A stretch of 64,000 nt of DNA from Paenibacillus sp. FSL R7-0345 (GCF_038595055.1 NZ_CP152002.1:1718501-1782500), one strand, 5' to 3'. Positions 45,392-54,615 are shown, counted from the first letter of the stretch. The notes: generated by a model from the sequence alone, not told the origin. A program made the numbers and translations.

Positions 45392-47656
45392 ATGGGGAAG
45401 AAAGTGAAGGTAAGTAACAACTACATTATGAGAATGCTATTAACCTACCTGCCTATTCTGTTTGTTACCGTCAGCATTCTGACTTTCATTTTCTTCTCGA
45501 TCATGAATCAGTTCAATGTGAACAACGCGCTTCAGGCCAACCGGCTGACGGCTAAATATGTGGTTAACATGACCGATACGACGCTCAAGGGCATTTCGTT
45601 CGAGGCTCAGCAGGCGATTGATACAGCCGGTACGCTGCAGCAGTTTCTGGATGCCCCGTCCGACGGGGCGCTGGATTTTGATGCCTCGAACATTCTGAGC
45701 AGCATGATGGTCCGCTACGGACTTATTGATTCGGTGTATCTGTACCGGGCGAGGGACGGGGCCGTGCTTGACCAGAGTACAATCCGCCCCCTGGAGCAGT
45801 TTGCCGATCAGGCATATGTCCGTACCGCGCTGGACCAGGCCTATACCGGAGTCTGGTCCTCGCCGCGCATGAAGGAGAGTGCGGGCATCCGGGGAGCTGC
45901 ACAGGAGAAGGTAACCTCTCTCGGCTTCAAAATTCCCCGCAATTCCGGCAGCCTCGGTTATCTGGTCATCAACGTCAAAACCTCATCGCTGCGCTCGTAT
46001 ATCGGCCAGGCGGTTGACTATTCCATTACAGAAGCGGAGCTGTATGATGCGGCGGGCCGGGCTTTTTTCGGGGAGGAGGAGACGCTTCCGGGGAAGAACA
46101 GACTGAGTGTAGACATTGAATCGGATTATACAGGCTGGACCTACCGGGTCGGCATCCGCGGCGGCCAGCTGCTTGATGTGCTTTTCCACGGGAGTACGGT
46201 CTGGGTGCTGCTTGGCTTTGGGGCAATCGCTTTTGCCATAGGTACTACCTTCTATGTGACCCGGAGGAATTACAGGCCGATCGAAATGATTCTGCACCGG
46301 ATCGAGCGGTTTTCACAGGCAGTTAAAACATCTGATTCCAAGGGCGGCGCAAACGAGTTCGCCTTCATTGACCAGGCGATTGAGCGGCTGATTACGAACA
46401 ATATGGCTTTTCAGGAGCAGCAGCAGGAGCATCTGGTAATCCGGAGACAGCAGTTTCTGCAGACCCTTTTAAAGGGGGAATACGAGGATGACCGGGAGGC
46501 CTGGGAGCAGGAGCGGCAGCATTTCGGCCTGACCGGAGGCCATTATATTATAGGGCTGCTCGAGCTGGATCATTATGTGGACTTCTGTCTGAAATACAGC
46601 CAGAATGACCAGTCCCTGTTCAAATTTATTACCAGCAGTGTGGCCGGTGAGGTAGCGGGACAGAGCGGTCAGCGGATCGTCGTGGAATGGATCACCAGGA
46701 ACCAGCTGGTCCTGCTGCTGGCGGATGAGACAGGCGGGATGCTGGAGCAGAATATGCTGCAGATAGCGGAGCAGGTCCGCGCCTGGGTGGAGAGCCACCT
46801 GGAGTTTACGGTGACCCTTGGAATCGGGACGGCAGTGGACAATGAGCCGGAGATAGCAATGTCGTTCGAGGAGGCCTCCGCCGCTGTCAGCCGCAAGGTG
46901 TCGCTTGGGGTGAACCGCGTTATTGACTCTGTAGAGGTGAAAGAGAACAAGGACGGCGAATGGTTTGTGTATCTGGAAATGATCCGCTCGATGGTCCGCC
47001 AGCTGCGGATGGCCGAGTCCGGCTGGGGAGACGATCTGAACCGGCTGTTCGGCGAGATGGGCGTTAACCGTCTGCGCAAGGAGGATGTAGAGCGGCTGCT
47101 GCATTATCTGATTTTTCATCTGGAATATGAGCTGGAACGGACGCTGCCCGAAATCAGCGGAGACTGGCAGCAGGAGGCCAAGCCGGGTCTGCTGGCTTCT
47201 GTGGAGCAATCCGATACGCTGGCCCAGCTGGAGCGGGATTTCGCTGACATTATTACCCGTTTATCGGTCTTGATAGCGGAACTGTCCCAGAGCCGGCGGT
47301 ACAGCACACAGATGAAGGAGATCCGCGATTATGTCGCTGCGCATTTTCTGGACCCCGATCTTTCGCTTACGCTGCTTAGCGACAAGTTTCAGATCAGCGC
47401 CAAATACTTGAGCCAGCTGTTCAAGGAGAGCATCGGCCAGAACTTCAGCGACTTCCTGATCGGGCTGCGGATTGAGCATGCCAAGCAGCTGCTGCGTGAC
47501 ACGGACTCCACGGTGCAGGATATTTCCCATCTGCTCGGCTATGCCAATGCGACCTCCTTCATCCGCGTGTTCAAAAAAATCACCGGTATCTCGCCGGGGC
47601 AGTATCGTGAGTTGCAGGCAGGAGCGGCAGTTTCCGGGGGAGAAAGGAAGGGGTAG
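45392..47656 (+). CDS. YesS-like transmembrane AraC regulator
   Basis: A 754-residue one-protein sensor and regulator, near the size of B. subtilis YesS (761). A first membrane helix (about residues 14-36), an extracellular Cache-like region to about 265, a second helix (STVWVLLGFGAIAFAIGTTF) and a HAMP-like stretch lead to a cytoplasmic middle domain. The C-terminal AraC HTH has LTLLSDKFQISAKYLSQLF and VQDISHLLGYANATSFIRVF, ending ITGISPGQYR. It likely senses pectin fragments outside and activates the importer or enzyme operons. The start is uncertain: the ATG at 45392 lies too near its AAAGG, and a GTG at 45404 is better spaced. Confidence 0.88.
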   Translation: MGKKVKVSNNYIMRMLLTYLPILFVTVSILTFIFFSIMNQFNVNNALQANRLTAKYVVNMTDTTLKGISFEAQQAIDTAGTLQQFLDAPSDGALDFDASNILSSMMVRYGLIDSVYLYRARDGAVLDQSTIRPLEQFADQAYVRTALDQAYTGVWSSPRMKESAGIRGAAQEKVTSLGFKIPRNSGSLGYLVINVKTSSLRSYIGQAVDYSITEAELYDAAGRAFFGEEETLPGKNRLSVDIESDYTGWTYRVGIRGGQLLDVLFHGSTVWVLLGFGAIAFAIGTTFYVTRRNYRPIEMILHRIERFSQAVKTSDSKGGANEFAFIDQAIERLITNNMAFQEQQQEHLVIRRQQFLQTLLKGEYEDDREAWEQERQHFGLTGGHYIIGLLELDHYVDFCLKYSQNDQSLFKFITSSVAGEVAGQSGQRIVVEWITRNQLVLLLADETGGMLEQNMLQIAEQVRAWVESHLEFTVTLGIGTAVDNEPEIAMSFEEASAAVSRKVSLGVNRVIDSVEVKENKDGEWFVYLEMIRSMVRQLRMAESGWGDDLNRLFGEMGVNRLRKEDVERLLHYLIFHLEYELERTLPEISGDWQQEAKPGLLASVEQSDTLAQLERDFADIITRLSVLIAELSQSRRYSTQMKEIRDYVAAHFLDPDLSLTLLSDKFQISAKYLSQLFKESIGQNFSDFLIGLRIEHAKQLLRDTDSTVQDISHLLGYANATSFIRVFKKITGISPGQYRELQAGAAVSGGERKG

Positions 47657-47825
47657 CGGCCGCTGCGGGAGATCATTGACGTGTTTGTGATGGCTAATGT
47701 CCCTTCAAATGCTTCCCCGCTCAGTCGCGGTCATACCTGTTAAAAAATTAGGGCTCTGTTGCAGACGCTGACATTTACATTGAAAAATGTGAAGCGTTCG
47801 CAGAAACGTCGATCCTTCCATTAGT

Positions 47826-48010
47826 CTAGCGGACCGCACAGCCCTTATTTTCTCCGAAAACACGATTTTGGCGGCCTAACGGACCGAGGTGCGCTTATTG
47901 CTGGCTGTGCGGGCATTTATGGGGTTGAATTTGGCAAATAAGAGCACTGGAGTCCGTTAAAATTTGCAAAGCGGGCATATGGAGGAGATAAGGTCATCTC
48001 TGTCCGTTAG
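47826..48010. repeat. 185-bp two-fold symmetric repeat element, copy 2
   Basis: CTAGCGGAC and CTAACGGAC lie at 47826 and 47876, and GTCCGTTA(A/G) at 47952 and 48002. The offsets 0, 50, 126 and 176 and the total length of 185 bp are identical to the copy at 29161. The DNA between the motifs has diverged except for GC-CTTATT-like words next to them. Conserved spacing with diverged filling argues for selection on geometry, or for an old family member. Confidence 0.85.
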
Positions 48011-48097
48011 TGGCTACATTTGAACTATTTCGCGGACGTTGGGGAAGCTCAAGCTCAGCGAGCGTGCCGCGATTTCCAGGTATTCCGGTTATATAAA

Positions 48098-48143
48098 AGA
48101 AGCCCGGCCCGTCAGCTTGAAGCTGCGGGCGGGGCCTCTTTTG
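48098..48143. terminator. Bidirectional terminator before GH43
   Basis: A GC-rich imperfect hairpin ends in the CAGCTT/AAGCTG inner arms and CCCGGCCC/GGGCGGGGCC outer arms. It is flanked by AAAAGA and CTCTTTT, so it works for both converging genes. Confidence 0.75.
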
Positions 48144-48164
48144 TATGCCAACCCTTGCATCACT

Positions 48165-49661
48165 TTATTTATATTCGCACACGAAGTCTGTAAACTCAGC
48201 TGCTGAACCTTCGCCGGTGGCATACAGTCCGATCAGCACGCCGGTAAAGCCGCCGGCGACCTCGGAGGAGAGGTATCTGGTATGCGCTGTTCCGAGCGGC
48301 AGCTCAACGCCGTCCGCCTGCTGGAGGAAGAAGCTGTAGCGTTCTGGCGCGGATTTGATAATCAGCGTCGCTTCCTGCTGGTCGTTCAAGGCAACAGTAT
48401 GCTCGACCGATTTGACATCCCCAATGTTCAGCCGCTCAATCACCCGGTAACCATTCTGGTCTTTTACAATAGCCAGATCATAGTGATGCAGCTCATCCAT
48501 GTACAGGGTGAGGCCGGCCTCACCGCTTCCCGTAAGCTTCACTTTGCAGGAAATAACGGCATCGAAATCTCTCTGCCGGATGCCGATAAAGCTCGGGGAA
48601 GCTGGGACATCAAGGGTGACCCCGGTGCCTGTTAAGGTTGCTTTGTCAGGTCCTAGAACGTAATTCTCCGCCGCCGGATGACGCAGGTAACACCAGTCGA
48701 GGCTCCAGTCCGTGTTGCCGAAGGTGTAGCGCTTCTTATCTTCCTGGACTGTGCTTTCCGGAAAACGGTCGGTCTCAAAGCTGCTCAGTGTGGTACCGTT
48801 ATGTCCTGCGGTGAACCAGCCGTCTTCATCAAAAGTAACCGGAGTAAGGAACACCTCGCGTCCCAGGTGATGGAAGGTCAGCCAGCGGCCGGTCTGGCGG
48901 AAGCCCAGATGCAGCATCCACCAGTTGCCCTCAGGGTCCTGGATAAGGTCGCCGTGTCCAACGCCCTGCAGCTCATAGCCGCCGAGATTGCGGTTGGTCA
49001 GTACCGGATTGTGTACATAGGACTCGAGCGGGCCGGCCAGCTGCTCACTCCGGGCATAAATGACCATGTGGCCATACTCGGTACCGCCTTCAGCTGCCAT
49101 CAGATAGTAACGTCCGTTGATAAGGTACATATGGGGACTTTCCAGATAACGTCCGCCGGTGCCCTGCCAGATCGTCCGGCTTGGAGAAAGCTTCTGTCCG
49201 GTAGCGATGTCAATCTCGCATTGGACAACACCGCCAACACCATTGTCGTCCTGGCCGTTACTCATAAAGTAGGCTCTGTCGTCTTCAAAATACAGATCCG
49301 GATCGATTCCCCCCTGATCAACAAAGATAGGCTCCGACCACTCCCCGTAAATATCGTCGGTCCATACATAGAAGTTCTGGCGCAGCGTATCGTTGGTTGT
49401 TGTCATATAGAACCGTCCGTTGTTGTGGCGGATCGTCGGGGCAAATACCCCGCCGGAGCTGCCCACTTCGCCAAGCTGTACCTGGCTCTTCCGGGTCAGG
49501 CAGTGGCCGATTTGCGTCCAGTTGATCAGATCCTTGCTCTCAAACAGCGGTACGCCCGGGAAAAATTGAAAGGAGCTGCAGACAAGATAATATGTATCTC
49601 CTGCCCGGCAGACGCTGGGATCTGGATAAAAGCCTTTGATGACCGGATTGTTGTATATCAT
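48165..49661 (-). CDS. GH43 beta-xylosidase / alpha-L-arabinofuranosidase
   Basis: A 498-residue enzyme. I start it at the ATG at 49661, since GAGGTGG lies just upstream; a GTG nine bases earlier falls inside that site. The propeller carries the base in IKGFYPDPSVCRAGDTYYL, the pKa residue in GGIDPDLYFEDD and the acid in RYLESPHMYLING. The C-terminal beta-sandwich (about 310-498) is the accessory domain of two-domain GH43 xylosidases (subfamily 11/12 type), which closes the active site. It lacks an export signal. It is divergent from an ArsR-type regulator across 171 bp, so the pair likely forms a small regulated unit. Confidence 0.9.
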   Translation of the reverse strand: MIYNNPVIKGFYPDPSVCRAGDTYYLVCSSFQFFPGVPLFESKDLINWTQIGHCLTRKSQVQLGEVGSSGGVFAPTIRHNNGRFYMTTTNDTLRQNFYVWTDDIYGEWSEPIFVDQGGIDPDLYFEDDRAYFMSNGQDDNGVGGVVQCEIDIATGQKLSPSRTIWQGTGGRYLESPHMYLINGRYYLMAAEGGTEYGHMVIYARSEQLAGPLESYVHNPVLTNRNLGGYELQGVGHGDLIQDPEGNWWMLHLGFRQTGRWLTFHHLGREVFLTPVTFDEDGWFTAGHNGTTLSSFETDRFPESTVQEDKKRYTFGNTDWSLDWCYLRHPAAENYVLGPDKATLTGTGVTLDVPASPSFIGIRQRDFDAVISCKVKLTGSGEAGLTLYMDELHHYDLAIVKDQNGYRVIERLNIGDVKSVEHTVALNDQQEATLIIKSAPERYSFFLQQADGVELPLGTAHTRYLSSEVAGGFTGVLIGLYATGEGSAAEFTDFVCEYK

Positions 49662-49832
49662 AATATCCACCTCGTTTATGAATTCTTAAATATATGAATC
49701 TAATATCAGTGCTAACTAATGAAATTAAACAATATCACTGTTAATCTTGCAATGGATTGGGGTTGATCAGAATTGTTAAATCGATTAAATTAATATAAAT
49801 ATGAATTCAATTGCAGGGGATGAATAGCACCG
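49662..49832. promoter_or_regulatory. Divergent AT-rich control region, GH43 / ArsR regulator
   Basis: The region contains related AT-rich words near each gene (TTAAATATATGAATCTAA near 49687 and ATAAATATGAATTC near 49795) and the near-palindrome TTAAATCGATTAA at 49777. They loosely resemble the operator pair before the GH51 operon. An autoregulatory operator here is likely, but its exact limits are not clear. Confidence 0.4.
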
Positions 49833-50741
49833 ATGATCAGGGCAAACGGGGACAAGCAGTATCTGCCGCTGTATGAAGCACTGGCAAGCGAGGTGAGATG
49901 GCGGATCATGAGCCTGCTTGCCGGTCAGGAGATGAATATGAAGGAGATTGCCTCCAGGCTGGAGCTCAGCCCTTCCATTGTTACCATGCATATCCGCAAG
50001 CTGGAGCAGGCCGGACTGCTGGGGAGCCGCAGAGTACGGCTGAACGGGGGGACGCACAAGCTGTGTTTTCTCAAGGAAAAACATATTGAAATCGAGCTGC
50101 CGTCGGCACACCGCAATGCGAGGGTGAGGGAGCAGAGTATATCTGTCGGCCATTATACCTCCTTTGAGGTTCACCCTACCTGCGGGCTGGGTACCCGTGA
50201 GATGGAAATCGGAGTGTGGGATGATCCGCGCTACTTTTATGACCCCGAACGGGTGAATGCGTCGATCCTCTGGTTCGGCAAAGGGTACGTGGAGTATAAA
50301 ACGCCAAATTATCTGCTCCCCGGCCAGCATGTCGAAACACTTGAAATTTCGATGGAGCTGGCCTCGGAGGCGCCGGGTCTGAAGGATGACTGGCCGTCTG
50401 ATATCGGCTTCACCTTCAACGGCGTCCAGCTTGGCACCTGGACCAGCCCGGCTGACTTCGGCAGGGCCGCGCGCGGCAAATACACCCCGTCATGGTGGCA
50501 CCGCAATGTGAACCAGTACGGGCTGCTGAAGACCATCCGCATCGACGCCACAGGCACCTGGATCGACGGGGAGCGGATGTCGGAGGTAACCCTCGAAGAC
50601 GTCCGGCTGGAGGAACCGTTCTGGACGCTGCGTTTTGCGGTCGACGAGCAAGCCGCCCATGTGGGCGGGCTGACGCTGTACGGAGCCGGGTTCGGCAATC
50701 ACGACCAGGATATTGTGATCCGTGTGCAGCTGGAGGGCTGA
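49833..50741 (+). CDS. ArsR-type winged-helix regulator with long C-terminal domain
   Basis: A 302-residue regulator. The first 85 residues are an ArsR-like winged helix (YEALASEVRWRIMSLLAG, then MKEIASRLELSPSIVTMHIRKLEQAG). Unlike classical ArsR proteins of about 100 residues, some 200 residues follow, with Trp-rich beta-strand segments (EIGVWDDPRYF, WFGKGYVEY, GTWTSPADFG) that look like a sugar-binding or enzyme-derived fold. I cannot name this domain. The start is the ATG at 49833, with GCAGGGGA close upstream. Divergence from the GH43 gene points to control of xylan or arabinan use by a sugar effector. Confidence 0.85.
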   Translation: MIRANGDKQYLPLYEALASEVRWRIMSLLAGQEMNMKEIASRLELSPSIVTMHIRKLEQAGLLGSRRVRLNGGTHKLCFLKEKHIEIELPSAHRNARVREQSISVGHYTSFEVHPTCGLGTREMEIGVWDDPRYFYDPERVNASILWFGKGYVEYKTPNYLLPGQHVETLEISMELASEAPGLKDDWPSDIGFTFNGVQLGTWTSPADFGRAARGKYTPSWWHRNVNQYGLLKTIRIDATGTWIDGERMSEVTLEDVRLEEPFWTLRFAVDEQAAHVGGLTLYGAGFGNHDQDIVIRVQLEG

Positions 50742-50991
50742 GAGTGCTGGATGGTTCTTTGTGGAACGAATAGAAGGATGAACGAAGTGGAAAATCGCCA
50801 GCTATTTCCGGACAATTTACCGGGAAAAGATAATTAGGTAGCGAAAATCCAACTAATCGTGGAGCCCACCCGTGAGAAATCACCCGTCAACAGCCAGCAG
50901 CCAACCTGCCGCTCCGCTAACCCTCACTCACTTGCGGCAAGGACAGCTGTGAAGTACACTTTCACTATCTGATGCTAAGGACGTGTTATGG

Positions 50992-51702
50992 ATGAATGCA
51001 GAAACGGTAATGCAGGAGCTCGAAGCCCTCGGCAAGGAACGCACGAAGAAAATGTACTGCTCAAACGGTGCACAGGAGCCGCTGTTCGGCGTGGCGACCG
51101 GGGCGATGAAGCCGATTTTTAAACAGACTAAAATTAATCAGGAGCTGGCTGAGCAGCTGTACGCAACAGGTAACTATGACGCGATGTATTTTGCCGGAAT
51201 TATTGCCGATCCCAACGGGATGACCGAAGCCGATTATGACCGGTGGATGGATGGGGCCTACTTTTATATGCTGTCCGATTTTGTGGTGGCGGTGACGCTG
51301 GCAGAGGCGGATATTGCCCAGCAGGTGGCCGATAAATGGATTGCCAGCGGCGAGGACCTTCGAATGTCGGCGGGCTGGAGCTGTTACTGCTGGCTGCTCG
51401 GCAGCCGGAAGGACGCAGAATTTGATGCAGACAAGCTGGCCGGCATGCTGGAGCTGGTGAAAGATACCATTCACGATGCGCCCGAACGGACCAAATATTC
51501 CATGAATAACTTCCTCTATACAGTGAGCATCTCTTATGTGCCGCTTCATGAGCGGGCTGTTACAACAGCCAAGGCGGTAGGACCGGTAGAAGTCGGGGAC
51601 AGCAAGGGGAAGAGCAAACACATTCATGCCTATGCGAATATTGAGAAGGCGATGGAAAAAGGGCAGAAGATCGGGTTTAAGCGCCGGCATGTGAGATGCT
51701 GA
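50992..51702 (+). CDS. DNA alkylation repair protein, AlkD-like HEAT-repeat family
   Basis: A 236-residue all-helical protein matching the DNA alkylation repair family (PF08713 type), which removes positively charged alkylated bases using a HEAT-repeat cradle. Recognisable parts are KPIFKQTKINQELAEQLYATG near the N-terminus, and the helical repeats around YAGIIADP-like and RWMDGAYFYMLSDFVV segments. The C-terminus ends KKIGFKRRHVRC-like. I use the ATG at 50992, since AAGGA lies 10 bases upstream; a GTG at 50983 is the alternative. It is a lone gene between sugar clusters, ending at the hairpin at 51747. Confidence 0.8.
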   Translation: MNAETVMQELEALGKERTKKMYCSNGAQEPLFGVATGAMKPIFKQTKINQELAEQLYATGNYDAMYFAGIIADPNGMTEADYDRWMDGAYFYMLSDFVVAVTLAEADIAQQVADKWIASGEDLRMSAGWSCYCWLLGSRKDAEFDADKLAGMLELVKDTIHDAPERTKYSMNNFLYTVSISYVPLHERAVTTAKAVGPVEVGDSKGKSKHIHAYANIEKAMEKGQKIGFKRRHVRC

Positions 51703-51746
51703 GGATCCGCAGACAGATTTATGGTTAAAGGAAAATAGCTTAAAGG

Positions 51747-51772
51747 GACAAGCCGCCGGCTTGTCTTTTTTT
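51747..51772 (+). terminator. Terminator of the AlkD-like gene
   Basis: GACAAGCC pairs with GGCTTGTC across a three-base loop (51747-51765), followed by seven T residues. Confidence 0.88.
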
Positions 51773-51819
51773 ATGTATTGCCAAGAAAAGCCCTCTGTGA
51801 TATTTTTGTGATGAAAATA

Positions 51820-51835
51820 TTTACTTCATGTTAAC
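51820..51835. promoter_or_regulatory. TetR-type operator candidate upstream of MFS gene
   Basis: TTTACT-TCA-TGTTAAC resembles the operators at 58094 and 60205. It is the most distant of the set, 283 bases before the MFS start, so its assignment is less certain. The rest of this 416-bp gap holds a direct repeat (51831-51863), a cre-like site and no gene. Confidence 0.4.
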
Positions 51836-51863
51836 CGTTGTCTTTAACGTTAATCGTTGTCTT
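51831..51863 (+). repeat. Direct repeat TTAAYCGTTGTCTT, two copies 19 bp apart
   Basis: TTAACCGTTGTCTT (51831-51844) and TTAATCGTTGTCTT (51850-51863) differ at one base. Placed in the MFS promoter region, they could bind an activator in tandem. Confidence 0.5.
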
Positions 51864-52086
51864 ATTGTAAACATTTCCTTTTTTTCGGTAAAAGATTAAC
51901 AAAAGCATAGCTGAATTTAATCTGCCGCTATGAAGCGCAAGCCGGACCGGCAGAAATGAGCAAAAATGAACGAGGCAAATGATTAAATATGAAAAAGCCC
52001 GGGACCCGGCGGCGTTCTATAATGAAAGCGGAATCAATGATAAAGCGCAAAGGAACGGGAAGCATAAGCTGGATTTTTGCGGATTA

Positions 52087-52100
52087 TGAAAGCGATTAAA
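52087..52100 (+). promoter_or_regulatory. Possible cre (CcpA) site before MFS gene
   Basis: TGAAAGCGATTAAA fits the catabolite-responsive element core and lies just before the ribosome site of the MFS gene, where CcpA binding would block transcription. Confidence 0.45.
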
Positions 52101-52118
52101 TAAAGGGAGATGGATATT

Positions 52119-53519
52119 ATGCAATCGACGAATTTGGCAAATGAACTTCTGGTACCCGCAGCGGCAACGCCACAGGCTGACGGCAAATTAAGCTTCAGGG
52201 AAAAAATCAGCTATGGCCTGGGGGATTTAGGCTCCAACCTGATGTGGGGGATTGTCGGAAGCTTCCTGCTTTATTTTTATACAGACGTTGCCTTAATTCC
52301 GGTAGCTGCTACAGGGACGCTTATTCTGGTAGCGCGGATTCTTGACTCGATCATTGACCCGGTTATCGGCGGGATGGTTGACCGGACTAACACCAGGCAC
52401 GGCAGAGCAAAACCGTATATTCTGTTTGGCATTGTACCTTTTGCCATAATGCTAATCCTGACCTTCACCAGCCCTGACTTTTCAACAACCGGCAAAATCA
52501 TCTACGCCTCCGTTACATATATTATCGCAGGTCTGCTGTACTCTCTGGTCAACGTTCCTTACGGTGCGCTTATGCCGATGATGACCAGAAGCGGGGAAGA
52601 AAAGAACCAGCTGTCCAGCTTCCGGATGGTCGGTATGGCTGTCGGCAGCATTATCGTAACCGCTTTAACAACACCTATGGTCAAGTTTTTTGGCGGGGGC
52701 AATGAGAAAACGGGTTATTTGTTCACTACCGCAGTATTCGCCGTACTCAGCGCTGCTATGTTCCTTATTGTCTATAAAAATTGTAAAGAACGTTATGTAG
52801 AACCGGTATCTGCTGTTAAAGAAAAAGGAGTCTTGCTTAAGACATATAAAAGCGCATTCAAAAATACACCTTGGGTAGCTACGATATTGTTCTCCCTGCT
52901 GCTCTTTGTCCGGACAGGTGCGATTGTCTCGATTACGATCTTTTTCTGTCTGCATGTGCTGCATAACCCGGGAATGATCTCCATCCTGCTTCCGTCGCTG
53001 TATGTGTCTATACTGTTCTCTGCCGCTATTACTCCTGCTTTCCTCAAGAAGTTTAAACAGCGCAAGGGCAATATTATCGCCAACATTATCTTTATGGTGG
53101 GACTGGCTTTCATGCCGCTGCTTGAAAATAATATGACCCTGTTCGTGGGACTCTGGTTCCTGGCCAATGTGTTCGGCGGAATCAGCTCCGGTGCCGTGTT
53201 CAGTATGATTGCTAATTCCGTTGACTACAACGAATGGAAATTCAACAAAAAAGCCGAAGGTACCCTGTATGCCGGCTACAGCTTTGCTACAAAAGTCGGA
53301 ATGGCGCTGGGCAGCGCCGTTGTCGGATATACCCTGGCTCTGTCGGGCTATAATGCCGAAAATGTAACACCTGCCGCGTCCTCTGCCATCAATGTATTAT
53401 TCTTTGCCATTCCGCTGGTGTGTACAGTACTGCAGATTATCGCTGTTTCCTTCTATAAGCTGGATGCGATTCATCCGCAGGTTGTCCGCGAGCTGGAACA
53501 GAGAAGAAACGCAGTATAA
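52119..53519 (+). CDS. GPH-family (MelB-like) sugar:cation symporter
   Basis: A 466-residue membrane transporter with 12 expected helices. I start it at the ATG at 52119, spaced properly from AAAGGGAGA; an ATG nine bases earlier overlaps that site. SFREKISYGLGDLGSNLMW opens helix 1 and DRTNTRHGRAKPYILFG is the family loop motif after helix 2. NVPYGALMPMMT and DYNEWKFNKKAEGTLY are further GPH features. Members import galactosides, pentosides or hexuronides with sodium or protons. It opens the module that includes a ROK kinase, isomerases and dehydrogenases, so it probably brings in their substrate. Confidence 0.9.
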   Translation: MQSTNLANELLVPAAATPQADGKLSFREKISYGLGDLGSNLMWGIVGSFLLYFYTDVALIPVAATGTLILVARILDSIIDPVIGGMVDRTNTRHGRAKPYILFGIVPFAIMLILTFTSPDFSTTGKIIYASVTYIIAGLLYSLVNVPYGALMPMMTRSGEEKNQLSSFRMVGMAVGSIIVTALTTPMVKFFGGGNEKTGYLFTTAVFAVLSAAMFLIVYKNCKERYVEPVSAVKEKGVLLKTYKSAFKNTPWVATILFSLLLFVRTGAIVSITIFFCLHVLHNPGMISILLPSLYVSILFSAAITPAFLKKFKQRKGNIIANIIFMVGLAFMPLLENNMTLFVGLWFLANVFGGISSGAVFSMIANSVDYNEWKFNKKAEGTLYAGYSFATKVGMALGSAVVGYTLALSGYNAENVTPAASSAINVLFFAIPLVCTVLQIIAVSFYKLDAIHPQVVRELEQRRNAV

Positions 53520-53606
53520 CTCCGCCGTAATTCGGATTTCCAACTGGAATTTTGCAGTGCTGTAAGGTTTCGGACTTATGGCATTGCTTTTTTTTGTAAG
53601 TGAGAG

Positions 53607-53619
53607 TTACTATGAGTAA
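53607..53619. promoter_or_regulatory. TetR-type operator candidate upstream of ROK kinase
   Basis: TTACT-ATG-AGTAA is a perfect 5-bp inverted repeat with a 3-base centre, overlapping a possible -10 box and lying 40 bases before the ROK start. It is followed by AATGGTTTATTATAAGTG, which also recurs in part near 56740 and, inverted, near 58105. Confidence 0.55.
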
Positions 53620-53658
53620 ATGGTTTATTATAAGTGTATAATTAGGAGGATCATTAAA

Positions 53659-54615
53659 ATGGACAAAAGCCAGAAGCTGTACGTAGGAATTGACCTGGGA
53701 GGAACCTCAGTTAAGGTGGGCTTATGCGACCGGAACGGGGAGCTGCTGGCCGTATATGAAGGGCCGACCGAGGCGGAAAAGCGCGCCGAAGGCGTGCTGC
53801 AGAACATTGAACTGTATGTGAGAGAGCTTGTTGCGCGCGAGGGCTGTGACTGGGAGCAGATTGCCGGAATCGGAGCGGGCCTTCCCGGGTTTCTGGATAT
53901 GGAGACGGGAGTGGTCAAGGCTTCGCCCAATCTGGGCTGGAGGGATGTGCCGGTAAAGGCCATTCTTGAAGAAAGACTCGGAAAAGAAGTACGGATCGAC
54001 AATGATGCCAATGTGGCTGCACTCGGAGAAGTGTGGAGCGGCGCAGCTGCGGGAATCCCGAATGCAGTCTGCTATACCCTTGGAACTGGCGTAGGTGGAG
54101 GTATTATTATCAAAAATGTGCTCTGTCAGGGCTACAGCGGCATGGGCGGCGAAATCGGGCATCTGGGCGTTGTGCCTGCAGAGGAAGCGATTACCTGCGG
54201 CTGCGGACAAAAGGGGTGTCTGGAAACGGTGTCCTCCGCTACCGGCATTATCTATATGGCCAAAGAAGCGGTAATCCGCGGCGAAAAGACCCCGCTTGCC
54301 CATATCCGTGAAATCACCGCCAAGGATGTGCTGGATGAAGCCAAAGTAGGTGATCCGGTGGCGGTACGGGTTGTAGACCGGGCTGCAGATTATCTGGGGA
54401 AATCGATGGCACTGCTGTCGGTCGTGGTCAACCCGCAGCGTTTCGTGATCGGGGGCGGTGTAGCGAAGGCCGGCAGCTTCCTGCTGGATCAGATCGATAG
54501 CTATTTCCGTAAGTATGCTCTGGAAAATGCCAAGGCCAATGTGGATATTGTACCTGCCATCCTGGGCAACAATGCCGGTGTTGTCGGAGCAGCCGGGCTT
54601 CACGTATTCGGATGA
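53659..54615 (+). CDS. ROK-family sugar kinase (glucokinase-like)
   Basis: A 318-residue kinase that phosphorylates a hexose with ATP in the cytoplasm. The start is the ATG at 53659, with AGGAGG 9 bases upstream; upstream in-frame Met codons lack one. The ATP-binding loop is [13 protein letters not shown]. The sugar-binding part shows [19 protein letters not shown] and GEIGHLGV, and the structural zinc motif is [10 protein letters not shown]. These are glucokinase-type ROK features, though fructose, allose or N-acetyl sugars are possible. Its stop overlaps the start of the chemoreceptor gene by four bases. Confidence 0.92.
   Translation: MDKSQKLYVGIDLGGTSVKVGLCDRNGELLAVYEGPTEAEKRAEGVLQNIELYVRELVAREGCDWEQIAGIGAGLPGFLDMETGVVKASPNLGWRDVPVKAILEERLGKEVRIDNDANVAALGEVWSGAAAGIPNAVCYTLGTGVGGGIIIKNVLCQGYSGMGGEIGHLGVVPAEEAITCGCGQKGCLETVSSATGIIYMAKEAVIRGEKTPLAHIREITAKDVLDEAKVGDPVAVRVVDRAADYLGKSMALLSVVVNPQRFVIGGGVAKAGSFLLDQIDSYFRKYALENAKANVDIVPAILGNNAGVVGAAGLHVFG

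Larger units (their letters stand above)
47657..48164. other. Intergenic region between YesS-like gene and GH43
   Basis: Non-coding, 508 bp between converging genes. It contains the second 185-bp symmetric element (47826-48010) and a terminator (48098-48143). The remainder shows no supported gene. Confidence 0.6.

Noticed and set aside
29161..48010. A composite transposon bounded by the two 185-bp elements
   Set aside because: No transposase lies between them, the enclosed genes match the surrounding composition and function, and the elements have diverged too much for a recent joint movement.
48678..49697. A 339-codon plus-strand frame inside GH43
   Set aside because: It is antisense to a GH43 enzyme with all motifs in place and has no homology-like features of its own.
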